DNA of 64,000 bases from Fulvimarina pelagi HTCC2506 (GTDB lineage Bacteria > Pseudomonadota > Alphaproteobacteria > Rhizobiales > Rhizobiaceae): positions 1,743,839 through 1,807,838 of the forward strand of contig NZ_DS022272.1 of NCBI RefSeq assembly GCF_000153705.1. The letters run 5' to 3'. Of this stretch, positions 49,731 to 60,223 are shown piece by piece. Made by a program: the position numbers and the translations under genes. Below the pieces are notes generated by a model. It ran no database searches. It was not told where the DNA came from and saw only the letters and a list, made by a program, of their open reading frames with translations. Position 1 is the first letter of the stretch; every line of letters starts with the position of its first letter.

Positions 49731-51244
49731 AGAAGAAGCCGAACATCCTGATCTTGATGGTGGATCAGCTCAACGGCACGCTGTTCCCCGACGGTCCGGC
49801 TGACTTCCTTCATACGCCCAATCTAAAGAAGCTGGCGGCACGCTCGACGCGATTCCGCAATAGCTACACGGCTTCCCCACTCTGTGCGCCGGGCCGGGCG
49901 AGCTTCATGTCGGGCCAGCTGCCTGTACGCACGCGGGTCTACGACAACGCGGCCGAATTCGCCTCCGATATTCCGACCTACGCCCATCACCTGCGTCGCG
50001 CGGGCTACCAGACGACGCTGTCGGGCAAGATGCACTTCGTCGGACCGGACCAGCTGCATGGCTTTGAGGAACGCCTGACCACCGACGTCTATCCGGCCGA
50101 TTTCGGCTGGACGCCGGACTATCGCAAACCCGGCGAGCGGATCGACTGGTGGTACCACAATATGGGCTCGGTGAAGGGCGCGGGGATCGGAGAGATCTCC
50201 AACCAGCTCGAATATGACGACGAGGTCGCCTACGAGGCGAAGCGCAAGATCTACGATCTCGGCCGACGGGGCGACGATCGGCCCTGGATGCTGACGGTCT
50301 CCTTCACCCACCCGCACGACCCTTACGTGGCGCGGAAGAAATACTGGGACCTCTACGAGGATTGCGAACACCTGCTGCCTGAGGTTTCGGCGATTCCCTA
50401 TGAGGAGCAGGACCGCCATTCCCAGCGCATTCTCGATGCGAACGACCGGTCGAACTTCGAGATCAGCGAAGACGACATCCGCCGCTCGCGGCGGGCCTAT
50501 TTCGCCAACATCTCCTATCTCGACGACAAGATCGGCGAGATCTTCGAGGCGCTGGACGGCACCGACCAGACCGAGGAGACGATCGTCCTCTTCCTCTCTG
50601 ATCATGGCGACATGCTCGGAGAGCGCGGCCTCTGGTTCAAGATGAGCTTCTACGACGGCTCGTCCCGCGTTCCGTTGATGATATCAGCTCCGCAGATGCC
50701 GGCAGGTCGGATCGACACGCCGGTTTCGACGATTGACGTGACGCCGACGCTCGCCGATCTCGCTGGCATCGATCTCTCCGGGATCATGGACTGGACTGAC
50801 GGCGAGACCCTCGTTCCGGTCGCGAACGGCAAGGACCGAACGAACCCGGTGCGGATGGAATATGCCGCCGAGGGCTCGCAGGCCCCGCTTGTCTCGCTGC
50901 GCGAGGGTCGGTGGAAGTACAATCACTGCGAGATCGATCCGCCCCAGCTCTTCGACATGGAGGCCGATCCGCACGAGCTGACGAACCTTGCCTCAACCAC
51001 TGATTATGCCGAGACCGTGCAGCGTTTCGCGAAAGAAGTCGGCCAGCGCTGGGACATGGCGCGCTACGACGCGGAGGTGCGCGAGAGTCAGGCGCGGCGC
51101 TGGATCGTCTATCCGGCGCTGCGCAACGGCGACTACTATCCGTGGGACTTCCAGCCGCTGAAACGGGCGTCCGAGCGATACATGCGCAATCACATGGACC
51201 TCAACGTGCTCGAAGCCTCCCAGCGTTATCCGAGGGGGGATTGA
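49727..51244 (+). CDS. betC: Choline-sulfatase
   Basis: This enzyme hydrolyses choline-O-sulfate to choline and sulfate. The 505-residue protein has the type I sulfatase motif CAPGR at residues 53-57 (Cys53 is converted to formylglycine), the metal-binding start MVDQLNG and LSDHGDMLGERGLW. Length and sequence match the rhizobial enzyme (about 512 residues). It is coupled to betI. Presence of betC in the operon is a rhizobial trait. Confidence 0.95.
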   Translation: MKKKPNILILMVDQLNGTLFPDGPADFLHTPNLKKLAARSTRFRNSYTASPLCAPGRASFMSGQLPVRTRVYDNAAEFASDIPTYAHHLRRAGYQTTLSGKMHFVGPDQLHGFEERLTTDVYPADFGWTPDYRKPGERIDWWYHNMGSVKGAGIGEISNQLEYDDEVAYEAKRKIYDLGRRGDDRPWMLTVSFTHPHDPYVARKKYWDLYEDCEHLLPEVSAIPYEEQDRHSQRILDANDRSNFEISEDDIRRSRRAYFANISYLDDKIGEIFEALDGTDQTEETIVLFLSDHGDMLGERGLWFKMSFYDGSSRVPLMISAPQMPAGRIDTPVSTIDVTPTLADLAGIDLSGIMDWTDGETLVPVANGKDRTNPVRMEYAAEGSQAPLVSLREGRWKYNHCEIDPPQLFDMEADPHELTNLASTTDYAETVQRFAKEVGQRWDMARYDAEVRESQARRWIVYPALRNGDYYPWDFQPLKRASERYMRNHMDLNVLEASQRYPRGD

Positions 51245-51316
51245 GCCGGTGATCACGTTTCACGGGGCCCGCTGGTTCGACGCTGGCCGGATGACAATGC
51301 GGGCGAAGCAAGAATT

Positions 51317-51328
51317 CCGTTCGAACGG
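51317..51328. repeat. Palindrome in the betC-betB gap
   Basis: CCGTTCGAACGG is a perfect 12-base palindrome in the middle of the 156-base space between betC and betB. It may be an operator or part of a promoter for betBA, or chance in GC-rich DNA; there is no further support. Confidence 0.35.
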
Positions 51329-51400
51329 TTCGGGACGGGACGGGCTTCCGGCATTCCCACAACAGCCGATTTTGTATGTCAAAGGCTTGGAGGCAAAGCC

Positions 51401-52864
51401 ATGAGAGCCCAGCCCAAAGCCAGCCATTTCATCGATGGCGCATATGTCGAGGACAAGAACAGCGAAGCGTTCGATTGCGTCTATTCGGCGACCGGCGAGA
51501 CGATCGCGACGCTGCACGCCGCAACGCCCGCGATCATTGAAAAGGCGATGACCTCGGCCGCGAAGGCGCAGGGGGAATGGGCGGAGTGGACGCCGGTCCA
51601 GCGCTCGCGCGTCCTGCGCCGGGCAGCCGACATCATCCGCGAGCGCAACCAGGCGCTGTCGGAGCTCGAGACGCTTGACACCGGCAAGCCGATCCAGGAG
51701 ACGATCGTCGCCGACGCCACCTCCGGCGCCGATGCGCTTGAATGGTTCGCCTCGATCGCCGCGACGCTGTCAGGTGAAAGCGTGCCGCTCGGCGCCGATT
51801 TCGCCTATACGATCCGCGAGCCACTCGGCGTCTGCGTCGGCATCGGCGCGTGGAACTATCCGACCCAGATCGCCTGTTGGAAGGCCGCGCCGGCTCTCGC
51901 ATGCGGCAACGCCATGGTCTTCAAACCATCGGAACTGACGCCACTCTGCGCCCTGAAGGTTGCCGAGATCATGCACGAGGCCGGCGCGCCGGCAGGGCTC
52001 CTCAACGTCGTTCAGGGCTTCGGCAAGGTCGGAGCGGCGCTGACCGGCCACGAGCTCTGCGCCAAGGTCTCGCTGACCGGTTCGGTCGAGACGGGACCGA
52101 AGGTTTACGCGGCGGCCGCCGAAGGCATGCGGCACGTGACGATGGAGCTCGGCGGCAAGTCGCCGATCCTCGTCTTCGACGATGCGAGCCTTGAAAACGC
52201 GATCTCCGGCGCGATGCTCGGCAACTTCTATTCCACCGGCCAGATCTGCTCGAACGGCACGCGCGTTTTCGTCCAGCGCGGCATCTACGAAAAATTCCTC
52301 GATCGGCTCGCCGAGCGCACCAGGACGATCAAGCTGGGAGATCCGCTCGATCCGGACACGCAGCTCGGCCCGATGGTTTCGTTCGCACAGCTTCAAAAGG
52401 TGCAGGGCTACCTGAAGAAAGCTGGCGAAGAAGGCGCGCGGCTCGTCATTGGCGGAGGCGTGCCGGAGGGCCCTGCGTTCGCCGAGGGTGCCTATATCGA
52501 GCCCACAGTCTATGCCGACGTCACGGACGAGATGACCATCGCGAAAGAGGAAATCTTCGGGCCGGTCATGTCGGTCTTCCCGTTCGAGACCGAAGAGGAG
52601 GCACTCTCACGCGCCAACCAGACGCCCTTCGGCCTCGCCGCCGGTGTCTTCACCAGCGACCTGACGCGCGGCCACCGCGTGGCGAAGAAGCTTCAGGCCG
52701 GCATCTGCTGGATCAACGCCTACAACCTCACGCCGGTCGAAGTTCCCTTCGGCGGGGTCAAGAAATCGGGTCTCGGCCGCGAGAACGGCAAGGCCGCCGT
52801 CGAGTTCTACTCGCAACTGAAGACCGTCCATGTGGGCATGGGCCCTGTCGAGAGCCCGTACTGA
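51401..52864 (+). CDS. betB: Betaine-aldehyde dehydrogenase
   Basis: This oxidises betaine aldehyde to glycine betaine with NAD(P)+. The 487-residue aldehyde dehydrogenase has [30 protein letters not shown] (cofactor site), MELGGKSP with the general-base Glu, and [14 protein letters not shown] with the catalytic Cys (about residue 283). The [15 protein letters not shown] context is typical of BetB. The ATG follows GGAGGCAAAGCC. It lies three bases before betA. Confidence 0.96.
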   Translation: MRAQPKASHFIDGAYVEDKNSEAFDCVYSATGETIATLHAATPAIIEKAMTSAAKAQGEWAEWTPVQRSRVLRRAADIIRERNQALSELETLDTGKPIQETIVADATSGADALEWFASIAATLSGESVPLGADFAYTIREPLGVCVGIGAWNYPTQIACWKAAPALACGNAMVFKPSELTPLCALKVAEIMHEAGAPAGLLNVVQGFGKVGAALTGHELCAKVSLTGSVETGPKVYAAAAEGMRHVTMELGGKSPILVFDDASLENAISGAMLGNFYSTGQICSNGTRVFVQRGIYEKFLDRLAERTRTIKLGDPLDPDTQLGPMVSFAQLQKVQGYLKKAGEEGARLVIGGGVPEGPAFAEGAYIEPTVYADVTDEMTIAKEEIFGPVMSVFPFETEEEALSRANQTPFGLAAGVFTSDLTRGHRVAKKLQAGICWINAYNLTPVEVPFGGVKKSGLGRENGKAAVEFYSQLKTVHVGMGPVESPY

Positions 52865-52867
52865 GCG

Positions 52868-54550
52868 ATGAGCACAAGTCTAAACATTTTAGCCGAGGCC
52901 GATTACGTCGTCGTCGGTTCGGGTTCGGCGGGTTCAGCGCTCGCCTACCGTCTGTCGGAGAACGGCAAACATTCGGTGATCGTCCTTGAATTCGGCGGTA
53001 CCGACATGGGGCCGTTCATCCAGATGCCCGCTGCCCTCTCCTATCCGATGAACATGAAGCGCTACGATTGGGGCTTCGTCTCGGAGCCCGAACCGCATCT
53101 CGGCGGACGCCGTCTGGCAACGCCGCGCGGGAAGGTGATTGGCGGTTCGTCCTCGATCAATGGCATGGTCTATGTGCGCGGGCACGCGAGGGATTTCGAC
53201 CATTGGGAGGAGAGTGGTGCGAAGGGCTGGGGCTTCGCGGACGTGCTTCCTTTCTACAAGCGGATGGAGCATTGGCACGAAGGCGGCCATGGCGGTGATC
53301 CGAAGTGGCGCGGCAAGGACGGCCCGCTCCATGTCAGCCGCGGCCCGCGCGTCAATCCTCTGTTCCACGCCTTCGTCGAGGCTGGAACCCAGGCCGGGTT
53401 CGAGGCGACGGCTGACTACAACGGTGAAAAGCAGGAGGGCTTCGGCCCGATGGAGCAGACGGTGTGGCGGGGTCGGCGCTGGTCGACCGCCAATGCCTAT
53501 CTCCGCCCTGCCCTGAAACGCAGCAATGTGCGTCTCATCCACGCCTTCGCCAACCGGATCGCCATCGAGAACGGTCGGGCAACGGGCGTCGAGGTCACGA
53601 AGGGGCGAAATGCTCATCTCGTGAAGGCGAACCGCGAGGTGATCATCGCGGCCTCATCGATCAACTCGCCCAAGTTGCTCATGCTCTCCGGTATCGGACC
53701 GGCGGCGCATCTTGCCGAACACGGGATCGAGGTCGTTGCGGACCGGCCCGGTGTCGGCGGCAATCTACAGGACCATCTGGAGGTCTATATTCAGCAGGCC
53801 TGCACCCAGCCGATCACGCTCTACAAGCACTGGAACCTCTTTGGAAAAGGCTTTTCGGGCGCGCGATGGCTACTCACGAAGACCGGGCTCGGCGCTTCGA
53901 ACCAGTTCGAGAGTGCAGCGTTCCTCCGCAGCCAGGCGGGTGTCGAATATCCCGACATCCAGTACCACTTCCTGCCGATCGCCGTTCGCTACGATGGCAA
54001 GGCGGCGGCCGAGGGGCATGGCTTCCAGGCCCATGTCGGGCCGATGCGTTCCCCTTCGAGGGGCAGCATTTCGTTGCGCTCGTCGGATCCGATGGAGCCC
54101 CCGAAGATCGTCTTCAATTACATGTCGACCGAAGAGGACTGGATCGACTTCCGCCGCTGCGTGCGCCTGACGCGGGAGATCTTCGCTCAGAAGGCCTTCG
54201 ACGCCTATCGCGGCAAAGAGATCCAGCCTGGCGATGCCGCACAATCGGACGAGGCGATCGACGATTTCATTCGTGAGGAGGCCGAGAGCGCCTATCACCC
54301 CTGCGGCACCTGCCGGATGGGCGATGCGGAGGACCGGAACGCGGTGGTCGATCCCGAGTGCCGGGTGATCGGCGTCGACGGGCTCAGGGTCGCCGATTCC
54401 TCGATTTTCCCGCGGATCACCAACGGCAATCTCAACGCGCCGTCGATCATGGTCGGAGAGAAGGCCTCCGACCACATTCTCGGCAAGACGCTTCCGCGCG
54501 ACGAGGCCGAACCCTGGATCAATCCGCGATGGAAGACCTCCGATCGCTGA
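52868..54550 (+). CDS. betA: Choline dehydrogenase (GMC oxidoreductase)
   Basis: This membrane-associated FAD enzyme oxidises choline to betaine aldehyde. The 560-residue protein has the FAD-binding start [20 protein letters not shown], the GMC signatures [26 protein letters not shown] and [16 protein letters not shown], and a C-terminus with HPCGTCRMG and [22 protein letters not shown] few extra residues ([11 protein letters not shown]) precede the FAD motif. It ends in a terminator that faces the TRAP operon. Confidence 0.96.
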   Translation: MSTSLNILAEADYVVVGSGSAGSALAYRLSENGKHSVIVLEFGGTDMGPFIQMPAALSYPMNMKRYDWGFVSEPEPHLGGRRLATPRGKVIGGSSSINGMVYVRGHARDFDHWEESGAKGWGFADVLPFYKRMEHWHEGGHGGDPKWRGKDGPLHVSRGPRVNPLFHAFVEAGTQAGFEATADYNGEKQEGFGPMEQTVWRGRRWSTANAYLRPALKRSNVRLIHAFANRIAIENGRATGVEVTKGRNAHLVKANREVIIAASSINSPKLLMLSGIGPAAHLAEHGIEVVADRPGVGGNLQDHLEVYIQQACTQPITLYKHWNLFGKGFSGARWLLTKTGLGASNQFESAAFLRSQAGVEYPDIQYHFLPIAVRYDGKAAAEGHGFQAHVGPMRSPSRGSISLRSSDPMEPPKIVFNYMSTEEDWIDFRRCVRLTREIFAQKAFDAYRGKEIQPGDAAQSDEAIDDFIREEAESAYHPCGTCRMGDAEDRNAVVDPECRVIGVDGLRVADSSIFPRITNGNLNAPSIMVGEKASDHILGKTLPRDEAEPWINPRWKTSDR

Positions 54551-54559
54551 TCGGAGGTC
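54535..54559. terminator. Bidirectional terminator between betA and dctM
   Basis: GACCTCCGAT (54535-54544) and ATCGGAGGTC (54550-54559) form a perfect 10-base stem with a five-base loop. It contains the betA stop codon and is followed on the plus strand by AAAGCTTTTC. The convergent TRAP permease gene ends 13 bases further on. Confidence 0.75.
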
Positions 54560-54571
54560 AAAGCTTTTCGC

Positions 54572-55888
54572 TTACCGATACCAGAGCGCGATGCTCGGGA
54601 ACGCGATGACGAGGCCGAGCGCCAGCGCCTGAAGCCCGATGAACGGAAGCAGAGAGCGGAAGATCGTACCGAGGGAAATGTCCGGCGGCGCGACGCTCTT
54701 CAGATAGAAGGCGGCCGGGCCGAAGGGCGGCGAGAGGAACGAGATCTGCATGTTGAGCGAGAAGAGGACGCCGAACCAGATCAGGTCGTAGCCGAGCGAG
54801 TCGACGATCGGCGCGAAGATGGGAATGGCAAGAAGCGCGATGCCCACCCAGTCCAGGAACATGCCGAGAATGGCGAGGATCACCATCATGACGAGGAGGA
54901 CGACGATCGGCTCTTCGGAAACCCCGGTGAGGAGGCCTTCGATGAACTCGATACCGCCCATCAGATTGTAAACGCCGATGAGTGCGGTGGCGCCGACACC
55001 GATCCAGACGATCATTCCGCAGGTCCGGAGCGTCTGAAGCGCACTGTCGACCAGCAGCTTCATCGTGAACTCGCCGCGCAGGATCGTCGACAGCACGACG
55101 CCAAAGACGCCGATCGCCGAAGCCTCAGTGACCGAAGCGATGCCCGCGTAGATCGAACCGAGCACGAACACGACGACGATAAGCGGAAGAATCAGCCCCT
55201 TGAGGAGTGCGAGCTTCTCCGAGAGCGGGACCTTTTCCTCCTGAGGCGGGACCGGAGCAATGCTCGGGTTCAGATAACCCCGGATGAGAACATAGACGGC
55301 ATACATCGCAGCCAGCATCGCGCCAGGAACGAAGGACGCGGTGAAAAGCTCGCCGATCGAAACGTTTGCCGAAAGGCCGTAAATGATGAGCACGATCGAA
55401 GGCGGTATCATCGTGCCCAGCGCACCGCCGGCGCAGACGATCCCGATCGCGAGGTGCTTATCGTAACCGAGACGCAGCATCTGCGGGAGCGCGAGAAGGC
55501 CGAGAAGCACGATCTCGCCGCCGATGATACCCGACATCGCCGCAAGGATCACCGAGACCACGAGCGTCTGAACGCCGACACCGCCGCGAACCCGTCCGGC
55601 GATCAGCTTCATGGCGTCGAAGAGGTCTTTCGCGATCCCGGATCGGTCGAGAACCGACGCCATGAGGACGAACATCGGTACCGAGAGAAAAACGTACTGC
55701 GTGATGAACGAGTAAATGCGTGTGGTGACAATCGGCACCGCCATCGGCCCGAACCAGCCGAGGGCGAAGATCAGCGCGACAAGTATCGTGACGAAGGCAA
55801 GGGGCATGCCTGTGACGAGGAGCGCCAGCAGCATGGCAAACATTGCGATGCTGCCGCCGCCGATCCCCAGAGCTGAGAGATCAAACAT
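54572..55888 (-). CDS. TRAP transporter large permease subunit (DctM)
   Basis: This integral membrane subunit of a tripartite ATP-independent periplasmic transporter has 438 residues and about 12 helices. The DctM pattern shows as ALLVTGMPLAFVTILVALIFAL, VPMFVLMASVLDRSGIAKDLFDAM, GGALGTMIPPSIVLIIYG and LNMQISFLSPPFGPAAFYL. The start at 55888 overlaps the dctQ stop by eight bases and is preferred over 55912. It uses an ion gradient to import the solute caught by the DctP protein. Confidence 0.92.
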   Translation of the reverse strand: MFDLSALGIGGGSIAMFAMLLALLVTGMPLAFVTILVALIFALGWFGPMAVPIVTTRIYSFITQYVFLSVPMFVLMASVLDRSGIAKDLFDAMKLIAGRVRGGVGVQTLVVSVILAAMSGIIGGEIVLLGLLALPQMLRLGYDKHLAIGIVCAGGALGTMIPPSIVLIIYGLSANVSIGELFTASFVPGAMLAAMYAVYVLIRGYLNPSIAPVPPQEEKVPLSEKLALLKGLILPLIVVVFVLGSIYAGIASVTEASAIGVFGVVLSTILRGEFTMKLLVDSALQTLRTCGMIVWIGVGATALIGVYNLMGGIEFIEGLLTGVSEEPIVVLLVMMVILAILGMFLDWVGIALLAIPIFAPIVDSLGYDLIWFGVLFSLNMQISFLSPPFGPAAFYLKSVAPPDISLGTIFRSLLPFIGLQALALGLVIAFPSIALWYR

Positions 55889-56483
55889 CAAGGGCTCCGT
55901 GCTCGGAGCCACCGTGATGTATCTGTTCAGAAGGCTTGCGCCTGAAATGGCGGATCGCCTGAAGAGCGAACTGCACTGTCATGAGGCAGAGGGTGATGAA
56001 CAGGAATGCCTTGACGATTGCTGGCGTCGGTGGGTTCCAGGCACTTCCGCTGGTTTCGATCCGGAAGCCGCCGCTGGGCGTGAAGAACGCCTTCTGAGCC
56101 AGACTGTAGGCTGCCCAGGCCATCAGCGCGCATGCGGCCATTCCAACAACCGATATACATATGTCGAGGATGCGCCTGTAGGCCGGACTGACCGCCTCGT
56201 AGATCAGGACGACACGAATGTGCCGGTCCGTTCCGAGACAGTAGGCCCCGCCGAATGCAAAGCAGAGCGCGGTCATTGCGGTGGTCGTTTCATGAACCCA
56301 AAAGGTCGGCGCGTTGAAAGCGTACCGCATCACGACCTCGTAGAGCGTAAAAGCCGTCACGAAAAGGAAGAGTATCGCGAAGAACCAGCCGATCGGCGTC
56401 AATACAGCCGAAAGCGCATCCTGCGGAATGTCTTTCTGCTCTTGGCGAACGCCGTCTTCGGGTTGAGTGGAATTTTCGGCCAT
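55881..56483 (-). CDS. TRAP transporter small permease subunit (DctQ)
   Basis: The 200-residue protein has four membrane helices in the DctQ layout, including VVMRYAFNAPTFWVHETTTAMTALCFAFGGAYCLGTDRHIRVVLIYE, with the typical RYAFN...W..E. The ATG at 56483 has GGGAGGA seven bases upstream; the preceding GTG would add one residue. It is the middle gene of dctP-dctQ-dctM. Confidence 0.9.
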   Translation of the reverse strand: MAENSTQPEDGVRQEQKDIPQDALSAVLTPIGWFFAILFLFVTAFTLYEVVMRYAFNAPTFWVHETTTAMTALCFAFGGAYCLGTDRHIRVVLIYEAVSPAYRRILDICISVVGMAACALMAWAAYSLAQKAFFTPSGGFRIETSGSAWNPPTPAIVKAFLFITLCLMTVQFALQAIRHFRRKPSEQIHHGGSEHGALDV

Positions 56484-56546
56484 CACTTGTCCTCCCGAGT
56501 GACCACCGTCCGGGCGAGAGGCCCGGACGGCAGCGAAGATCAGGCT

Positions 56547-57560
56547 TTAGAGTTTGCCTTCACTCTTGAGGAACTCGGTCATCGTGTCGAAGACTTTCTG
56601 AGCGCCTTCGGACCGACCAGCGTATTCCGCCCACTGGTCTTGAGCAATCTGACGGAACTTCTTCTTCTCTTCTTCAGACCAGCTGTGGACCGTGACGCCT
56701 TCGGTCTGAGAAAGCTTGTCGGCAACCTCCTGGTCACGCGCCTTGATACGCTCAGCGAGTTCGTCCGCATACCAGGTGACGGAGTCTGTCAAGATCTTCC
56801 GATCCTCTTCAGACATCGAGTCCCAAGTGCTCTTGTTGATCGAGACCTCGTTCAGCGGCAGCGAGTGGAACCCGGGCCAGATCGGGTTTTTCGCGACGTC
56901 GTGCAGGCCCATCGAGTCATTCGTCGCGAGCGTCGTCGCATCGGCGGCACTGATGACGCCCTTGTCGAGGGCCGTGAACACTTCCGACTGAGGCAGGTTC
57001 ACCGGCGAAGCGCCTGCGGCAGCAAATGCGGACTGAACCATGCCCTCGGGAGCACGCATCTTCACGCCCTTGAGATCCTCGACGCTTGTGATCGCGATCT
57101 TCGAGGGAATAGCCTCAGCTGTCTGGGCTGCTGCTCCGACAAAATGGACGCCATAGGGCTCGAGAATCTCGTTATAGAGCTCGGCTCCACCGCCACGATC
57201 AAAGAATGCTCGCAGTTCTTCCGGGGAAGAGTAGGCACCGACCGGGTTCCCGATTAGCGCAAAGGCCGGATCCTTGCCGGTGAAGTATGAGGAGTCCGTG
57301 ATATGACCGCTGAGGATTCCTGCACCGACCGCGTCGAGCGTCTCGTTATATTCGACGATCGAACCGGCCGGCAGCATCTCGACGTTGATGCGGCCATCGG
57401 ACATTTCCCGAAGGTGATCGGTCCAGGCGCTCTGAACCTCAAAGGCAGCCGTGCCGGAATTGTCGCTCGACTGGAACTTTAGATCGTAGCTTTCCTGAGC
57501 ATAGGATGCAGCCGTAAGTGAACTCACGGTTGCAATAGCAATTGCGAAACGTTTCAGCAT
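56547..57560 (-). CDS. TRAP transporter substrate-binding protein (DctP)
   Basis: The 337-residue protein starts with a signal peptide (MLKRFAIAIATVSSLTAASY, cleavage near YAQ) and AAGGAGG eight bases before the ATG. The mature part shows the TRAP binding fold: MSDGRINVEMLPAGSIVEYNETLDAVGAGILSGHITDSSYFTGKDPAF, then VEDLKGVKMRAPEGMVQSAFAAAGASPVNLP with the Arg that usually binds the carboxylate. The ligand is probably an organic acid such as a sugar acid or keto acid. The gene lies downstream of the arabinose catabolic genes in the same direction. Confidence 0.92.
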   Translation of the reverse strand: MLKRFAIAIATVSSLTAASYAQESYDLKFQSSDNSGTAAFEVQSAWTDHLREMSDGRINVEMLPAGSIVEYNETLDAVGAGILSGHITDSSYFTGKDPAFALIGNPVGAYSSPEELRAFFDRGGGAELYNEILEPYGVHFVGAAAQTAEAIPSKIAITSVEDLKGVKMRAPEGMVQSAFAAAGASPVNLPQSEVFTALDKGVISAADATTLATNDSMGLHDVAKNPIWPGFHSLPLNEVSINKSTWDSMSEEDRKILTDSVTWYADELAERIKARDQEVADKLSQTEGVTVHSWSEEEKKKFRQIAQDQWAEYAGRSEGAQKVFDTMTEFLKSEGKL

Positions 57561-57586
57561 CAGGTTTCCTCCTTCTTGGATTGCTT

Positions 57587-57616
57587 GGCGCTCCGTGTCG
57601 TTCGACGCGGAACGCC
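57587..57616 (-). promoter_or_regulatory. Hairpin in the leader of the TRAP operon
   Basis: The arms GGCGCTCCGTGTCG (57587-57600) and CGACGCGGAACGCC (57603-57616) pair over most of 14 bases with two wobbles around a short loop. On the minus strand it stands between the aldehyde dehydrogenase and dctP, 27 bases before the dctP start. It has no T-run, so it may be a 5' leader structure or an mRNA-processing site. Confidence 0.55.
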
Positions 57617-57705
57617 TTGGATTCATGTCGCTATCTCGGCGTCTCTTCCCCGGGTTTAAACGAATGTAGGACCCGCGACAGTTTGTCAAAGACGCTTCGA
57701 TTCGA

Positions 57706-59220
57706 CTACTGCAAGTCTGGATTGAGAACAGAATCAGGCATGTTCTGGTAGCAGACCGGGCGCAGGAAGCGCCGGATAGCGAGCGTGCCAACCGATGTCG
57801 CGCCGAAATTCGTGGAGGCCGGATAGGGTCCGCCGTGGACCATGGCATCGGCCACCTCGACGCCTGTCGGGAAACCGTTTGCAAGAAGACGGCCGGCCTT
57901 GCGCTCGAGGATCGGCACGAGCTTTCCGACAGCCGGGGCATCGCCGTCGTCCATCTGCAGTGTCACAGTGAGTTGCCCGTGCAGCTTGCGCGCAATCCGC
58001 TCCATTTCGGTATCGTCCTCGACCCGAACGACAATGCCGAGCGGGCCGAAGACTTCTTCCGCCAAGGCCTCATTCGCTTCGAACACCTTGCCCGTGGTCT
58101 CGAGGATGTATGGCGACGCGTGACGGCTGGCATTGGCTTCACCAACCAGCGCCTTCACCCCCTCGGTCTGAGAGACCTTCTCGGCTCCAGAGCGATAGGC
58201 GGCCGCGATGCCGTCGGTGAGCATGACCTGCTCGTCGCCACCCTTCGCCGCGTCGACCGCCGCAGACACGAAATTATCGGCCTCCGGACCGTCCTTGACG
58301 AAGACGAGGCCGGGATTGGTGCAGAACTGCCCTGCCCCCATGGTGAGCGAGCCGACCCAGGCCGTGCCGATCGCTTCGCCGCGCGCCTTCAGTGCCTCGG
58401 GCATCGCGAAGACCGGGTTGACCGAACCGAGTTCGCCGAAGAACGGAATCGGTTCGGGCCGCTGGGCGCAAAGATCGTAGAGCGCGCGGCCCGCGCCGAG
58501 GGAACCGGTAAAGCCGACCGCCTTGATCAGCGGATGGGTCACGAGACGCTCGCCGACCGCGCGGCTGCCGCCCTGCACCAGCGAGAAAACGCCCGGATGG
58601 ATGCCGCAGGCCTCGATTGCGGCATGGATCGCCTGGGCGACGATCTCTCCCGTTCCCGGATGGGCCTCATGGCCCTTGACGACGACCGGGCAACCGGCAG
58701 CGAGGGCGGCCGCCGTATCGCCGCCAGCAGTGGAGAAGGCGAGCGGGAAGTTCGAGGCGCCGAAGACGGCGACGGGGCCAATCGGGCGCTGGATCATCTT
58801 CAGTTCGGGACGCGGCCCGGCCGGACGGTCGGGCATTGCCGGGTCGGTGCGCCGATCGAGATAGGCGCCTTCGCGGATATGCTTGGCGAAGAGCTTCAGC
58901 TGGCCGGTGGTGCGACCGCGCTCGCCCTGGAGGCGACCGGCGGGCAGGCCTGATTCTTCGGTGCCAATCTCGGTGATCGCATCGCCGCGCTTTTCGATCT
59001 CCTCGGCGATTGCCTCGAGGAAAGCCGCTCGGGTCTCGCGCGAGGAATAGGCATAGGTCCAGAAGGCGTCCTCGGCCGCTTCTGCCGCCCGATCCACGAG
59101 GTCGGGCGTCCCGGCAGAGAATGTCCGCGGCTCGGCCGAGAGGGGCTGGGACTTGAAGGTCTGATCGGCGCCGACCCATTCGCCGGCGATGAGATGCTTG
59201 CCTGTCAGGTCGAGGGTCAT
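57706..59220 (-). CDS. 2-oxoglutarate (alpha-ketoglutarate) semialdehyde dehydrogenase
   Basis: This aldehyde dehydrogenase of 504 residues would oxidise 2,5-dioxopentanoate to 2-oxoglutarate, the last step of the non-phosphorylative pentose pathway. Sequence features are GASNFPLAFSTAGGDTAAALAAGCPVVVKGHEAHPGTGE and FFGELGSVNPVF with the general-base Glu, and MGAGQFCTNPGLVFV with the catalytic Cys, all typical of the KGSADH type. The C-terminal GVEVADAMVHGGPYPASTNFGATSVGTLAIRRFLRPVCYQN is also family-like. It follows the DHDPS-family gene in the same operon. Confidence 0.93.
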   Translation of the reverse strand: MTLDLTGKHLIAGEWVGADQTFKSQPLSAEPRTFSAGTPDLVDRAAEAAEDAFWTYAYSSRETRAAFLEAIAEEIEKRGDAITEIGTEESGLPAGRLQGERGRTTGQLKLFAKHIREGAYLDRRTDPAMPDRPAGPRPELKMIQRPIGPVAVFGASNFPLAFSTAGGDTAAALAAGCPVVVKGHEAHPGTGEIVAQAIHAAIEACGIHPGVFSLVQGGSRAVGERLVTHPLIKAVGFTGSLGAGRALYDLCAQRPEPIPFFGELGSVNPVFAMPEALKARGEAIGTAWVGSLTMGAGQFCTNPGLVFVKDGPEADNFVSAAVDAAKGGDEQVMLTDGIAAAYRSGAEKVSQTEGVKALVGEANASRHASPYILETTGKVFEANEALAEEVFGPLGIVVRVEDDTEMERIARKLHGQLTVTLQMDDGDAPAVGKLVPILERKAGRLLANGFPTGVEVADAMVHGGPYPASTNFGATSVGTLAIRRFLRPVCYQNMPDSVLNPDLQ

Positions 59221-59287
59221 GGATATGTCCAGTTCTGTCTCGTGTCTGCGGGCGTTCGCCCGCCTTCGTGCAACGCTCGTCGAGCCG

Positions 59288-60223
59288 TCACCGGCCCCAG
59301 CGAAGCACCATGGGGTCGAGGCTCCGTGCCAGTTCGATAAGACCGGCGCGCGTTTCAGGATGGGCCGGCATGATCGGTCGGCGCACCGCGTCGCTCGCGA
59401 TGACGCCGCCCTCTTTCATGAGGATCTTGGCGGTTGCGAAGCTCGTTTGGCGATTCTCGTAATTGATCAGCGGTAACCAGCGCGCATAGGCGTCCATCGC
59501 CTGTTTGCGATTGCCGTCGAAGAAAGGATCTAGGATCTGGCGAATTCCGTCGGGATATCCGGCGCCGGTCATTGCGCCCGTCGCGCCGGCATCGAGATCG
59601 GGCATCAGGGTGATCGCTTCCTCCCCGTCCCAAGGGCCTTCGATCGCTTCGCCGCCGAGCGAGATCAGTTCGCGCAGCTTCGAAGCTGCGCCCGCCGTCT
59701 CGATCTTGAAATAGGCGACGTTCTCGATCTCGTTCGCCATGCGCGCCAACAGCGGTGGCGGCAAGGGCGTGCCCGAGATCGGCGCGTCCTGGATCATGAT
59801 CGGGATCGAGATCGCGTCCGACAGCGCCCGGAAGAAGGCGAGGATCTGGCCTTCCCCGACACGCATGGTCGCCCCGTGATAGGGCGGCATGACCATGACC
59901 ATCGCCGCACCCGCTGCCTCCGCGGCCTTCGCTCGGGCGATGGTGACGTCGGTCGAGAAATGGCTGACCGTGACGATGACCGGCACACGGCCGGCGACGT
60001 GCTCCATCGAAAGCACCACCTGCTCGTCGCGCTCGGCGTCGGACAGGAGGAACTGTTCGGAGAAGTTCGCGAGGATGCAGATGCCGGTCGAGCCGGCATC
60101 GATCATGAAGTCGAGCGCACGCTTCTGACCCTCCGGATCGGGGGTGCCGTTTTCGTGGAAGATTGTCGGCGCGACCGGATAGACGCCGCGAAACGGGCGG
60201 ACGGCGGAAATCGAGAATGTCAT
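59288..60223 (-). CDS. DHDPS/NAL-family dehydratase, probable L-2-keto-3-deoxyarabonate dehydratase
   Basis: The 311-residue class I aldolase-fold protein has the Tyr-containing MVMPPYHGATMRVGEGQIL, the Schiff-base Lys within NVAYFKIETAGA, and the DHDPS start RGVYPVAPTIFHENGTPDPEGQKRALDFMIDAG. In the arabinose pathway this enzyme converts 2-keto-3-deoxy-L-arabonate to 2-oxoglutarate semialdehyde. The ATG at 60223 overlaps the previous dehydratase stop by one base; an upstream TTG would add one residue. The assignment depends on the operon. Confidence 0.87.
   Translation of the reverse strand: MTFSISAVRPFRGVYPVAPTIFHENGTPDPEGQKRALDFMIDAGSTGICILANFSEQFLLSDAERDEQVVLSMEHVAGRVPVIVTVSHFSTDVTIARAKAAEAAGAAMVMVMPPYHGATMRVGEGQILAFFRALSDAISIPIMIQDAPISGTPLPPPLLARMANEIENVAYFKIETAGAASKLRELISLGGEAIEGPWDGEEAITLMPDLDAGATGAMTGAGYPDGIRQILDPFFDGNRKQAMDAYARWLPLINYENRQTSFATAKILMKEGGVIASDAVRRPIMPAHPETRAGLIELARSLDPMVLRWGR

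Noticed and set aside
55716-57257. A 513-codon plus-strand frame
   Set aside because: It is antisense to the TRAP transporter genes, which show clear family motifs and ribosome binding sites.
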